Assembly: GCA_903929035.1 (NCBI GenBank)
Contig: CAIYTF010000185.1
Coordinates: forward strand, 1 to 49,613
DNA length: 49,613 nucleotides
Direction: 5' to 3'
DNA from: an uncultured Ignavibacteriales bacterium
Lineage (GTDB): Bacteria; Bacteroidota; Ignavibacteria; Ignavibacteriales; Ignavibacteriaceae
A program made the translations under genes and the position numbers. The notes below the pieces were generated by a model. That model searched no databases and was not told where the DNA came from. It worked only from the letters and a program-made list of their open reading frames with translations. Numbering within the stretch: the first letter of the stretch is position 1; the number at the start of each line of letters is the position of its first letter. Shown here in pieces: positions 34,408 through 42,398 of the stretch.

Positions 34408-35433
34408 ATGACTGACAATATGAATTTCCGCTTGATTACTTTTTTTTCAGGAGTTGCATTTGTGCTAATTATCTTGCTTGTAAGTATGAGAGAGAAAAAT
34501 CCGATATCACGCGAAGAAGCCAAGAGACAGAATCCAATAGAAATGAAGGCTGCGATAGACAGCATTCGCGGTTCATTGCGGAGTTATGGTATTGACGACA
34601 CGCTCTTCAAAGAAATGAACAAGCGTGAATTAAAAAAACTCAATGTTAAAAGCGGCTATACAATAGCTGTCCCTTACGATGTTTCTATTCCTGTTATCAT
34701 CAATGACATCGAGAATAGATTCGCGGTTCAAGCCGCGTATACTTCTTCCAAAGAAACCAAAATAGGCTTAGAGTTCGAATCTATTATAACTGATAATGCA
34801 AAATGGAAACTTTGTTTGCGGTTTTTGTACAAACCAGAATTAAAGCGGCAACGTTTTGAAATTGCGCCTGTCGTTGAAATAAAAGATATTTCTTCAGATA
34901 GTTTACCATTTCGCTTATTAGAGGAATTTGAAAATGGAACCTTTATTCTCCCGCTGACAAAAGCATCCGAGAAAGTTGCAGAGAAAATCAATGCTGCTCA
35001 TTGTAATTATATGATTGACATTTCAGAACAAAGCGATGCACAAGAATATAAATTAGATGAAACTTTTACAAAAAAAAGATTGAACGAATCAATAGAAGAA
35101 ATAATTAAGAGTTTCCCATATACCCGATATTTTTTCCTGCGGATAAACTCCCCAACTTATAACTCCGTGATATTTCCATATTTTAAAAGAGCTATGAATA
35201 AACGCGGGATTGGATTTGTAACAGGAAAAGATTTTAATATTGTCCTGCCCATTAACAATGAAAAAGCAGTAGATAGCGTATGTATTACTTGTGTAAACCA
35301 AACACGTCAATCAAAGTCATCAATACTGCTGACGGAATACGGACAATGGTCTATAATGAAAAAAATAATAGCACGCGCCGAAAGGCTTGGCGCATTAGTC
35401 ACACCAATCGATAGCGTTATGAGGAAACAATAA
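34408..35433 (+). CDS. Divergent polysaccharide deacetylase-like (DUF610/YibQ-type) protein with degenerate active site
   Basis: A single N-terminal membrane helix (residues 5-23, LITFFSGVAFVLIILLVSM) anchors a 341-residue protein. Residues ~45-140 resemble the extra domain that precedes divergent deacetylases in related genomes. From ~150 the order of elements fits YibQ/DUF610: a strand at FEIAPVVEIKD where the family has IDD, then LPLTKASEKVAEKINAAHCN, then FFLRINSPTYNSVIFPYFKR with KRGIGFVTGK where NHMGS...RGLxFVDS is expected, and finally ILLTEYGQWSIMKKIIAR...LGALVTPI. The metal-binding D-D and the N-H are absent, so catalysis is doubtful. The assignment is by fold order and is moderate. 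Confidence 0.5.
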   Translation: MTDNMNFRLITFFSGVAFVLIILLVSMREKNPISREEAKRQNPIEMKAAIDSIRGSLRSYGIDDTLFKEMNKRELKKLNVKSGYTIAVPYDVSIPVIINDIENRFAVQAAYTSSKETKIGLEFESIITDNAKWKLCLRFLYKPELKRQRFEIAPVVEIKDISSDSLPFRLLEEFENGTFILPLTKASEKVAEKINAAHCNYMIDISEQSDAQEYKLDETFTKKRLNESIEEIIKSFPYTRYFFLRINSPTYNSVIFPYFKRAMNKRGIGFVTGKDFNIVLPINNEKAVDSVCITCVNQTRQSKSSILLTEYGQWSIMKKIIARAERLGALVTPIDSVMRKQ

Positions 35434-35493
35434 AAGGTCTAAATATATTTAGGGCGTTGTTTATAAGGGATTGGATCTTCTGCACCTGCTTGT

Positions 35494-36126
35494 TCAAAAC
35501 CCCCGCAGCCTGAAAGCACAGCTATCACATACTCCACACGCCTCTTCAACTGACTGATAGCAGGACCACGTGAGATGGAGCGGGGCGGAAAGTTCTATCC
35601 CTGTTTTTACTATTTGTGACTTTGTCATATTGATGATTGGTGTTTCAATTGTAATATTTGAATCCGGCTTTGTACCTTCTTTTATCATTTTCTCGTATGC
35701 AGCATAAAACTCAGGACGGCAATCAGGATATCCTGAAGCATCCTCATATACAGCACCAAAGAATATTTTGTGAGAGTTCATCACTTCAGCCCAACTGACG
35801 CAGGCTGAGAGAATATTTGCATTTCGAAAAGGGACATAGGATGATGGTATTTCTTTGTTATTCAAATCTGCATAGGGAATTGACATTGAGGAATCTGTAA
35901 GTGATGACCCGCCTATTTTCGCGAAGTGTGAAAAATCAATTACTAAGCGATGTCTTACATCAAAATAATCAGCAATATCATTAAAAGATTTAAGTTCGCG
36001 CTTTTCCGTCCGCTGTCCATAATTGAAATGGGCAAATGCTAATTGATATTTTTTGCCGGCTATCGCGGCAGTAACGCAGCTGTCCATCCCGCCGCTAAGC
36101 GCAATTATTGCTATTTGTTTATCCAT
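35494..36126 (-). CDS. queC: 7-cyano-7-deazaguanine synthase
   Basis: QueC makes preQ0 from 7-carboxy-7-deazaguanine and ammonia using ATP, in the queuosine pathway. The PP-loop is IALSGGMDSCVTAAIA. The C-terminal zinc site is in WSCYQSVEEACGVCDSCAFRLRGF with four cysteines. FVPFRN is represented by SSYVPFRNANILSACVSWA. Length is 210. The gene is alone here, converging with the deacetylase-like gene. queD, queE and queF are not in this window. Confidence 0.95.
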   Translation of the reverse strand: MDKQIAIIALSGGMDSCVTAAIAGKKYQLAFAHFNYGQRTEKRELKSFNDIADYFDVRHRLVIDFSHFAKIGGSSLTDSSMSIPYADLNNKEIPSSYVPFRNANILSACVSWAEVMNSHKIFFGAVYEDASGYPDCRPEFYAAYEKMIKEGTKPDSNITIETPIINMTKSQIVKTGIELSAPLHLTWSCYQSVEEACGVCDSCAFRLRGF

Positions 36127-36190
36127 TATTTCTATGAAATATAAAATTAATTTTCCGGATATTTACAAAATATCATTATCTACAAGTATA

Positions 36191-37549
36191 TCAATTCTGA
36201 TACCTCAAGGTAAAAGTAATTTCTTTTTCACCTCCGGCGGGAATATCCGGAACAAAAAGAATATGCGATGCATCTTCCTTTTTATAATCTATTGAACTTT
36301 CTTTCATAGTCCAAAGCAGGCCTGCATCGTGGCGGACTTCTAAAGAGATGCTTTCGGATTTGTGGTTTTTAATAGTGACCTTATATGAAGTTTCAAAGAT
36401 TCTATCAGTAATTTTTTTGTAATCTGTTTGGATTGCTTTAGCCGTAACATCAAAAGCATTACCAATATGAAGATTCAGCTCTTCATTCTTTGCAGTATGG
36501 TCAATCTCATCCTCTCCAATAAATTCAAGCGATTTACCATCGGATTTAAATATACGTACTTTCCCCTTTGGCATAGGGACACCAAGATTATTATTTTCTT
36601 CATTCTTGAATGAAATCACAACCGAAACTTTTTCATTGTTGTTTAGATATTGCGAAGTTTCAAAAAGGTACTTTTTCTTTACTGAAATGCCTTCCTTTTC
36701 AAATAAAGAAACTTGTTTTGTTTCATTATTAGAAAGATTTGTTTGCCGCTGTAAATTATAAATGTGATATTCAAAAAAAGATTTTTCTTCAAACTGCGGC
36801 TGAGCCCCTTTCGACATATACACCATATCTGAAGTTTCTCTAAAGTTCGGCTGCTTTTGTTTCACGATATTAACATCGCCTGCAACGAGTTTCAATTCGG
36901 CATCCTGAAATGCTGTACCGCAATTATTAACAACACTAACCCAAGAATTTAAGTCCATTTTCTTATCGTTTTTATCAAGAACAGCTACATATTCGGCGTG
37001 CCACGTCATTCCTCCGGTTTGATAGGAAAGATCGATATCTTGCTGCCCTCCTTTTTCAGCATTAAGCATACATTGCAGAGTTGGCCTGGTTATTAAGCCT
37101 TTTGGAAGCTCACCTACTGCAAAGCGGTATGTAGAAATATTTGGAAGTAACGACAATCCACCCTCTTTCTTCTTAATAACAACTTGGCTTCCATAACAGG
37201 AAAGTAACGTACCTTCAATCAATTCACCTTTATCTCCAATCAGCTGAACTTCTTTATCAAGATATCTTAATAAAATTTTGTCCATTGAAACAAGATCGTA
37301 CTGATAGTTCTGTTCAATAACTTCTCCGCTAAAACTTATCTTTACAGTTGTAGGGTCAATTAATTGGGCAACATCAACAATGTTAGTCACCGAGGTCCCT
37401 TTGATAAGATTTAATGAACGAGTTTCTTTCACAATACCTATGTTCTGATTATATACTGTAATAGAAGTCTTTTTTAATTGAGAATCTTGCCCAAAAAGCA
37501 AACTGCCCAAAAACAAAAACGCGACAAAATTAACTATCATCTGTTTCAT
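36191..37549 (-). CDS. DUF4139-domain exported protein
   Basis: A signal peptide (MKQMIVNFVAFLFLGSLLFG) precedes a 430-residue mature protein. The start of the DUF4139 region reads KTSITVYNQNIGIVKETRSLNLIKG, followed by DVAQLIDPTTVKISF. The later LSYQTGGMTWHAEYVAVLDKNDKKMDLNSWVSVVNNCGTAF and the C-terminal beta block (YKVTIKNHKSESISLEVRHD) also fit. Function in the family is unknown. A -7-like box TATATTTG lies 26-33 bases upstream on the minus strand. Confidence 0.88.
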   Translation of the reverse strand: MKQMIVNFVAFLFLGSLLFGQDSQLKKTSITVYNQNIGIVKETRSLNLIKGTSVTNIVDVAQLIDPTTVKISFSGEVIEQNYQYDLVSMDKILLRYLDKEVQLIGDKGELIEGTLLSCYGSQVVIKKKEGGLSLLPNISTYRFAVGELPKGLITRPTLQCMLNAEKGGQQDIDLSYQTGGMTWHAEYVAVLDKNDKKMDLNSWVSVVNNCGTAFQDAELKLVAGDVNIVKQKQPNFRETSDMVYMSKGAQPQFEEKSFFEYHIYNLQRQTNLSNNETKQVSLFEKEGISVKKKYLFETSQYLNNNEKVSVVISFKNEENNNLGVPMPKGKVRIFKSDGKSLEFIGEDEIDHTAKNEELNLHIGNAFDVTAKAIQTDYKKITDRIFETSYKVTIKNHKSESISLEVRHDAGLLWTMKESSIDYKKEDASHILFVPDIPAGGEKEITFTLRYQN

Positions 37550-37574
37550 AAATTTCCTTTAAAGTTATTTGGTG

Positions 37575-37582
37575 CAAATATA
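37575..37582 (-). promoter_or_regulatory. Possible -7 box (TATATTTG) for the DUF4139 gene
   Basis: TATATTTG on the minus strand is an exact TAnnTTTG match. The upstream -33 position shows TTTT or GTTT rather than TTTG, so support is weaker than for the three full promoters. Initiation would be about 19 bases before the ATG. Confidence 0.4.
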
Positions 37583-37767
37583 AGCAATTTTTCTTTGAGA
37601 AAAACTAGTGAACGCTTTAGTAAGTTTTACCAATGGCTATTATGCAACGAACTTGAAAGCATCTACCCTGATAGTAGAACTAATACTGTATGTGTTCAGG
37701 AAAGAAAAGTGGATGTGAAAAAATAATGGTTAATGATCATTATAATAGCAAAAGCAAAATAATTTCA

Positions 37768-38613
37768 TTATGAATTATCTTGAAATTCAAGGTAGGTAAA
37801 ATGTTTCTCCCTGTATATATTCTCTGCCGCGGTAGCATTATCGACATCATCAAACAGCGCGAAAACAGTTGAACCGCTGCCGCTCATTAAAGAAAATACG
37901 GCACCTTTAGTCAAAAGTGTTTGCTTGATCGAGGCAATTTCAGGGAAAGCGGCAAATACAGGTGCTTCAAAATCATTTTTCAGTACCGGCAGCAAATCGG
38001 CAATGTTTTTCAATTTGCTTTTTACCCTGTCCGCGAGTGGATTTTCAGGGATCGCGGGCACTACGTTTTTATATGCCCAGGGGGTTGCCACGTGTATTCC
38101 GGGGTTAACGAGTAAAATAGAGTATGGCAATGAAAAGGAAAATCGTTCCAGCACTTCGCCGCGTGAAGTTGCAAAAGCCGGTTCGTGTTTGGTGAAAAAA
38201 GGAACATCGGAGCCAAGTGATGCTGCTAACTCTGAAATTACTTTTTCATCAATTCCAAGTTCATAGATTTCATTCAGCGCGATTAGCGTGATTGCAGCGT
38301 TTGAGCTGCCTCCACCCAAACCGGCACCCATAGGAATAATTTTTTCTAATTCAATTTTCGGTGTCAGTTTTCTCCCGCATTGTGCCTCAAGCGCGCGTAC
38401 AGCCTTTATAATTAAATTGTTTGCAAGGTCAGTTGTTAAACTATATTCATTCGAGTGAATGGAGAGAATATCTGCTTTTTCGAAAACAATATTATCACCC
38501 AGACCCAGCTGATACATTATGGTTTCAATATCGTGAAATCCATCATCGCGCTTTCTGATGACATTCAATCCAAGATTTATCTTCGCGGGTGATCTCATAA
38601 ACACGCGATGCAT
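37768..38613 (-). CDS. ispE: 4-(cytidine 5'-diphospho)-2-C-methyl-D-erythritol kinase
   Basis: This GHMP kinase is the fourth step of the MEP isoprenoid pathway. The N-terminus is SPAKINLGLNVIRKRDDGFHDIETIM. The GHMP ATP loop is IPMGAGLGGGSSNAAITLIALNEIY. SDVPFFTKHEPAFATSRGE is the substrate-binding block, and the C-terminus has FSLMSGSGSTVFALFDD. Length is 281. Together with ispG in the same window it shows that this organism uses the MEP route. Confidence 0.96.
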   Translation of the reverse strand: MHRVFMRSPAKINLGLNVIRKRDDGFHDIETIMYQLGLGDNIVFEKADILSIHSNEYSLTTDLANNLIIKAVRALEAQCGRKLTPKIELEKIIPMGAGLGGGSSNAAITLIALNEIYELGIDEKVISELAASLGSDVPFFTKHEPAFATSRGEVLERFSFSLPYSILLVNPGIHVATPWAYKNVVPAIPENPLADRVKSKLKNIADLLPVLKNDFEAPVFAAFPEIASIKQTLLTKGAVFSLMSGSGSTVFALFDDVDNATAAENIYREKHFTYLEFQDNS

Positions 38614-38658
38614 CTTAACAAGGCCTTTCTTTGATAGCTTTGATATTTACAGCGATTT

Positions 38659-39582
38659 TCAATACCGCCGGGTTTGTTTCGGGTTTCTTGAATTTACATA
38701 AACCGTGTCTTTCTCACTCCATAGAAACAAAACTGAATCAGTCGAAATGACTTCTCTTCCGTTATCATAGTAAACAAACTCGTAATAGTCAGGGAACTTG
38801 TCTTTATTTCCATCGGTAAAAATTCTTTTACGGTCAATTGCATCGTATGTTTCCAAACGGTGAGGCATAGAAGTAAGTCCGTTAATCAAGAAATAATTGT
38901 AATCATCGTGTCCGGAATACCGGGCATCGTGGAAGTTCACACGCACGTAAGGAATATTTTTTCCTTTCCACATTTCCATTGAAATACGGTTAAAGCCGCC
39001 GTGAATGGGAACTGTGTCTTCCCAAAGAACGCTGAATTCGCCTCCGGCGTATTTATATAATGACAAAAAGAAAAATGCAGTTCCCAGCCGCGTACTGTCA
39101 AAATCAATGTAACTCTGATCCCATCCTATAACATTTTTCTTTTCAATAAATCGCTCCTCACCGCCTTTTGATTTTGCAATAAGACCAAGTACATACATTC
39201 CATCAGACTGTTTTAGATATATTACCGCGGATTGCGGGATATTATAGGTATAAGTACGATCAAAATCGACAAGGTAAGTTCCTTTGGGATATTTATTCAA
39301 CACGTATTCCATCAAATCGATAGTATCACCGGCAAACCGTGAACGGGCACGCTCTTTTCGTACTTTTAGATTAAATTCTTGAATACTTTGGTCATTAGCT
39401 GCATCATAAGCAACTTCTCTTTGAGCGGAAGGATCGCCTGCAGATGCAGTTTTTTCGGGGGATTTACCCGCTACAAAATCAATGAAACTTTTTCCCGAGC
39501 AGGACTTAAAAATAAACCAGAAAATAACCAAGGCTATTATTATTCCGCCATATACCAAAACTCGTTTAATCGTTTGACTCAA
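38659..39582 (-). CDS. Membrane-anchored hypothetical protein
   Basis: A single N-terminal helix (residues 8-25, VLVYGGIIIALVIFWFIF) is followed by SCSGKS and a polar linker. The globular part (from ~60) is rich in tyrosine, aspartate and lysine with beta-type stretches (TYNIPQSAVIYLKQSDGMYVLGLIA, VRVNFHDARYSGHDDYNYFLINGL). I recognise no domain. There is no ATG; the start appears to be TTG (TTGAGTCAAACG) with GGAG further upstream. It precedes ispE by 45 bases in the same direction. It probably faces the periplasm. Confidence 0.7.
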   Translation of the reverse strand: MSQTIKRVLVYGGIIIALVIFWFIFKSCSGKSFIDFVAGKSPEKTASAGDPSAQREVAYDAANDQSIQEFNLKVRKERARSRFAGDTIDLMEYVLNKYPKGTYLVDFDRTYTYNIPQSAVIYLKQSDGMYVLGLIAKSKGGEERFIEKKNVIGWDQSYIDFDSTRLGTAFFFLSLYKYAGGEFSVLWEDTVPIHGGFNRISMEMWKGKNIPYVRVNFHDARYSGHDDYNYFLINGLTSMPHRLETYDAIDRKRIFTDGNKDKFPDYYEFVYYDNGREVISTDSVLFLWSEKDTVYVNSRNPKQTRRY

Positions 39583-39700
39583 TGCTGTACTTTACTCCAA
39601 TTACTGAATTTTGTTGATCGTTTAATAAATACACCTTTAAATTACATCAAAATTTGGTGAATTGAAACTTTTTTGCCAATAAATTTGAATATAGAAAAGC

Positions 39701-39736
39701 AAAAAAAAATGCCGCGGTATAAGGAAACCGCGGCAT
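39701..39736 (-). terminator. Strong intrinsic terminator with no annotated upstream gene
   Basis: On the minus strand a perfect ten-base-pair stem, ATGCCGCGGT (39736-39727) with ACCGCGGCAT (39718-39709), loops over eight bases and is followed by nine T residues. The stem is mostly G+C. It must end a minus-strand transcript coming from 39740-40320, a region in which no protein gene exists on that strand. It lies about 120 bases upstream of the start of the membrane-anchored gene. Confidence 0.85.
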
Positions 39737-39858
39737 ACATATCAGGGTTCAATAATGAACCACGTAAAGCCTATTTATTTGATTGATGTTAATCACTCCT
39801 TCCAATTTGTGAATGAAAGTATAACAGAGCTTTCTTTTCAGAACAAAGCCCAAAGCCT
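39710..39858 (-). ncRNA. Candidate small RNA (about 150 nt), unknown class
   Basis: The interval between the -7 box at 39865-39872 and the terminator at 39701-39736 has the layout of an independent small transcript on the minus strand. It contains GGTTCA-TTAT-TGAACC, a second perfect hairpin just before the terminator. An SD-like GGAAGGAGT with AGGCTTT 22 bases after it lies inside the interval. The same pair occurs once upstream: GGAAGGAGT overlaps the -7 box, and its AGGCTTT, 13 bases on, lies at the predicted 5' end. No ORF longer than about 12 codons is present. It does not match 6S RNA, tmRNA, SRP RNA or a riboswitch that I recognise. The boundaries are predicted only. Confidence 0.5.
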
Positions 39859-39864
39859 GTATAA

Positions 39865-39895
39865 CAAAAATACTCCTTCCTGATAAGTTAATAAA
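39865..39895 (-). promoter_or_regulatory. Possible promoter of the candidate small RNA
   Basis: On the minus strand TTTA (39895-39892) is followed after 19 bases by TATTTTTG (39872-39865), a TAnnTTTG match with a one-base change in the -33 element. Alternatively a sigma70-like TTGTTC-N17-TATACT lies further downstream (about 39848-39820). Confidence 0.45.
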
Positions 39896-40321
39896 AAATA
39901 CTTTTCTAAGAACAGAGACAACGAGGATTAACCTCGGATGATACTCGATAAAGTTTCACAACATTTAAGAGTACAGGCACAACTTAGCATTTACTTTTAT
40001 CAGATGCAAGTAATTATATCTAAGGTCATAAATTTTTACCCTATGGTAATTCTTTCGTGTCTTTTCAGCATCCGGTTGATAACCGAATCCGTGGTTGTTT
40101 AGCAAAGTCGAAACAACGCTGCCGCGTTTTGAATTCTCCACACGTTACCTAAATTTCAAAGAGGATTCTAATTTTGATGGAATCTGTAAGTTAGCCCTTG
40201 AATTCAATTATACTAAAAGCTGCTATTTGATTTTAAAAATTGTTATTGAGAAATCACACTATTTGTATTACTTTTCTATGCAGTAATTAATAAAAGAAAG
40301 TGAAAAAGTAACGGTAATTTG
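39896..40321. other. Intergenic region before CheR, no gene seen
   Basis: This region has a small hairpin CGAGG-TTAA-TCCTCG (about 39930-39947) and CGGTT-ATC-AACCG (about 40072-40084). A 63-codon frame at 40095-40286 begins TTG and has no ribosome-binding site; I do not regard it as a gene. The CheR promoter should lie at its right end but no clear box is visible. Confidence 0.5.
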
Positions 40322-41167
40322 ATGATTCAGAAAATCAAAAACATTTCGGATCTGGTTTTGCGGTTGCAGGGTATTGATATTTCCAAATACGAACAGTCTT
40401 TTCTAAAAAATTCTATTCAGAAAAGAATCAAAGATACTTCTTGTGACTCATTTAATGAGTATTTTATATTTATTGAGCAGAGCGATGAAGAAGCAAAATC
40501 ATTTGTAGATTCACTTCATAACAGTTATAGCGATTTTTTTCGTAATCCGCTTACATTTGCAGTATTAGAACGCATCATACTGCCGGCACTTGTTTTGAGA
40601 ATAGCAGGCTCCAAGCTAAAAAAAGAGATAAGAATTTGGTCGGCTGCAACTGCCGCTGGGCAGGAAGCTTACAGTCTTGCTATCTTGCTGGAAGAGCTAA
40701 AAAATGGTGAACCTAATAAATTCGCTTACCGTATTTTTGCCACCGATCAATGTGATGTCCAAGTGAATAAAGCTCGGATTGGTAATTATTCTCCTGATGA
40801 ATTAAGTAATCTGAATATGAAACGCTTAAATAAATGGTTTCTTAAAGAAGGGGAGATTTATACTGTGAAGCAGGAGTTAAAAGAAAATATTGATTTTTCT
40901 GTGTTTGATTTGTTTAGTGAACAATTAAGTTCTCCGCCTGCAAGTATTTTTGGTGGTTTTGATATCGTAATTTGTGCCAATCTTTTGTTTTATTACAAAA
41001 ACGATTACAGAGAAATGATAATTAAAAAAATTTACAGCTCTTTAGTAAAAGGAGGACTTTTAATTACCGGCGAATCAGAAAGAGAAATATTGATGAATCA
41101 TAACTGCGAAGAAATATTCCCGCGATCGGCGATATTTAGAGTATTGAACCGTACCCCAATCTTTTGA
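40322..41167 (+). CDS. CheR-type protein-glutamate O-methyltransferase
   Basis: The N-terminal domain has KIKNISDLVLRLQGIDISKYEQSFLKNSIQKRIKD, and SYSDFFRNPLTFAVLERIILP is the CheR family linker. The SAM-binding motif IRIWSAATAAGQEAYSLAILLEE corresponds to WSAACSTGEEPYSLAM, with Q in place of the first acidic residue. DIVICANLLFYYKNDYREMIIKKI is motif for the catalytic fold. CheR methylates receptors, but no MCP or CheA lies nearby. A CheB remnant lies at the right end of the window. The start is the ATG at 40322; a TTG at 40319 is in frame. Confidence 0.88.
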   Translation: MIQKIKNISDLVLRLQGIDISKYEQSFLKNSIQKRIKDTSCDSFNEYFIFIEQSDEEAKSFVDSLHNSYSDFFRNPLTFAVLERIILPALVLRIAGSKLKKEIRIWSAATAAGQEAYSLAILLEELKNGEPNKFAYRIFATDQCDVQVNKARIGNYSPDELSNLNMKRLNKWFLKEGEIYTVKQELKENIDFSVFDLFSEQLSSPPASIFGGFDIVICANLLFYYKNDYREMIIKKIYSSLVKGGLLITGESEREILMNHNCEEIFPRSAIFRVLNRTPIF

Positions 41168-41298
41168 CAAAAAAATAATATAATTTAAGCTATGATACAA
41201 ATTATATACGCCGCCTTTTAAGGATACCTTTTGCTATCCCGTTTTATTTTACGAAATTTAAACGTGTCCTCTTTAATAATAATAAGAAAGTGTTTTAT

Positions 41299-42186
41299 AT
41301 GTTTTCAAATCCGATAGTTCGAAAATTCATTCCGGTTGGTGTGCTGATTATTTTAATTTTTCTTTTCATTGTTTGTACAAAAAGAATCGACCCGGGTTAC
41401 GCGGGGATTGAGGTTGACCTCTATGGCGGCAATAAAGGCGTGCAGAGCTATGCTTTGCGGACAGGTATGGTATTTTTTAATCCTTTGATTACAAATATTG
41501 TTACCTATCCCGTGTTTGTGCAGACGGCAATCTGGACACGCAGCAGGGATGAAGGAAGAACTACAAATGAAGAAATTACTTTTAACTCCAAAGAAGGATT
41601 AGTAATTTCTGGTGATGTAAATCTTTCGTATCAATTGGATGAAAAATTAGTTCCTAACTTCTATGTAAAATTTCGTCAGGATAATCTTGACCATTTTACC
41701 CACGGTATAATGAGAAATCTAACGAGGGATGCATTTAATGAAGAAGCAGTTAATTACTCGGTTGAAGAACTATACGGCATTAAGAAAGAAGTTTTCTTGA
41801 CTAAAGTTAAAGAACGCGTAAATTCAAATATTCAGAATTATGGCATTAAGATTGAACAATTTGGTTTTGTAGGGGCACTGCGTATTCCCGAGAATGTAAT
41901 TAACGCGCTGAACGCGAAAATTGAAGCAACTCAAAATGCTATCAGGGCTGAGAATGTTTTACGTCAAACGGAAGCTGAAGCCCAGCAACAGATTTCACGC
42001 GCGAAAGGCGCGGCGGAAGCAAATAGATTACTAACGTCATCTATCTCTCAGCAGTTAATAGAGTGGCGAAGACTTGAAATTAACGAGAAAGCCCTGAACA
42101 AATGGAATGGCAGTGTGCCGACAGTGTTTAGTGGTGCATCCGGTAACAATATGATTCTGCAGCTGCCCGGATTGGCGGGGAAATAG
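41299..42186 (+). CDS. SPFH/band 7 (prohibitin-like) membrane protein
   Basis: An N-terminal helix (residues ~9-25, FIPVGVLIILIFLFIVC) anchors a band-7 domain. Typical stretches are RIDPGYAGIEVDLYGGNKG, SYALRTGMVFFNPLITNIVTYPVFVQTAIWTRS and EEITFNSKEGLVISGDVNLSYQLDE. The C-terminal coiled coil contains ENVLRQTEAEAQQQISRAKGAAEANRLL. It is a prohibitin/HflK-type scaffold. I start at ATG 41299 (295 residues); a GTG at 41290 adds three residues. Confidence 0.88.
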   Translation: MFSNPIVRKFIPVGVLIILIFLFIVCTKRIDPGYAGIEVDLYGGNKGVQSYALRTGMVFFNPLITNIVTYPVFVQTAIWTRSRDEGRTTNEEITFNSKEGLVISGDVNLSYQLDEKLVPNFYVKFRQDNLDHFTHGIMRNLTRDAFNEEAVNYSVEELYGIKKEVFLTKVKERVNSNIQNYGIKIEQFGFVGALRIPENVINALNAKIEATQNAIRAENVLRQTEAEAQQQISRAKGAAEANRLLTSSISQQLIEWRRLEINEKALNKWNGSVPTVFSGASGNNMILQLPGLAGK

Positions 42187-42291
42187 GGTGTAAATATCGA
42201 GAATCAGTAAACCTCCACAATTAAAATTTGATATGGAGAATTTATCTTGGTATTATAGAAATGAATGCTTCGCCAGTTGTGTTTCGATGGA

Positions 42292-42398
42292 ATAAGTCCT
42301 TGTAAAAAAATAACCTTTACATCTTCTAAATCTTACCTTTGCTCTCTTCGCGATGGTCTTATTTATAGATGTAAAGGTTATTCGCTAACATACCCTAA
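42292..42398. repeat. Palindromic 'CACGCGAAGA' repeat, copy 4, between convergent genes
   Basis: This copy is inverted (minus strand) and joined to a second, plus-strand half. AATAACCTTTACATCT (42309-42324) and AGATGTAAAGGTTATT (42367-42382) form a perfect 16-base inverted repeat around a 42-base loop that holds the CTCTTCGCG part. It sits between the SPFH gene (+) and ispG (-), so it can act as a bidirectional terminator. The right arm overlaps the ispG stop by a few bases. Confidence 0.65.

Noticed and set aside
40095-40286. 63-residue frame before CheR (starts MFSKVETTLPRFEFSTRY), resembling a serpin strand
   Set aside because: TTG start without a ribosome-binding site, no upstream part of the domain, and the similarity is only about ten residues. 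It is more likely random or a very old scrap.
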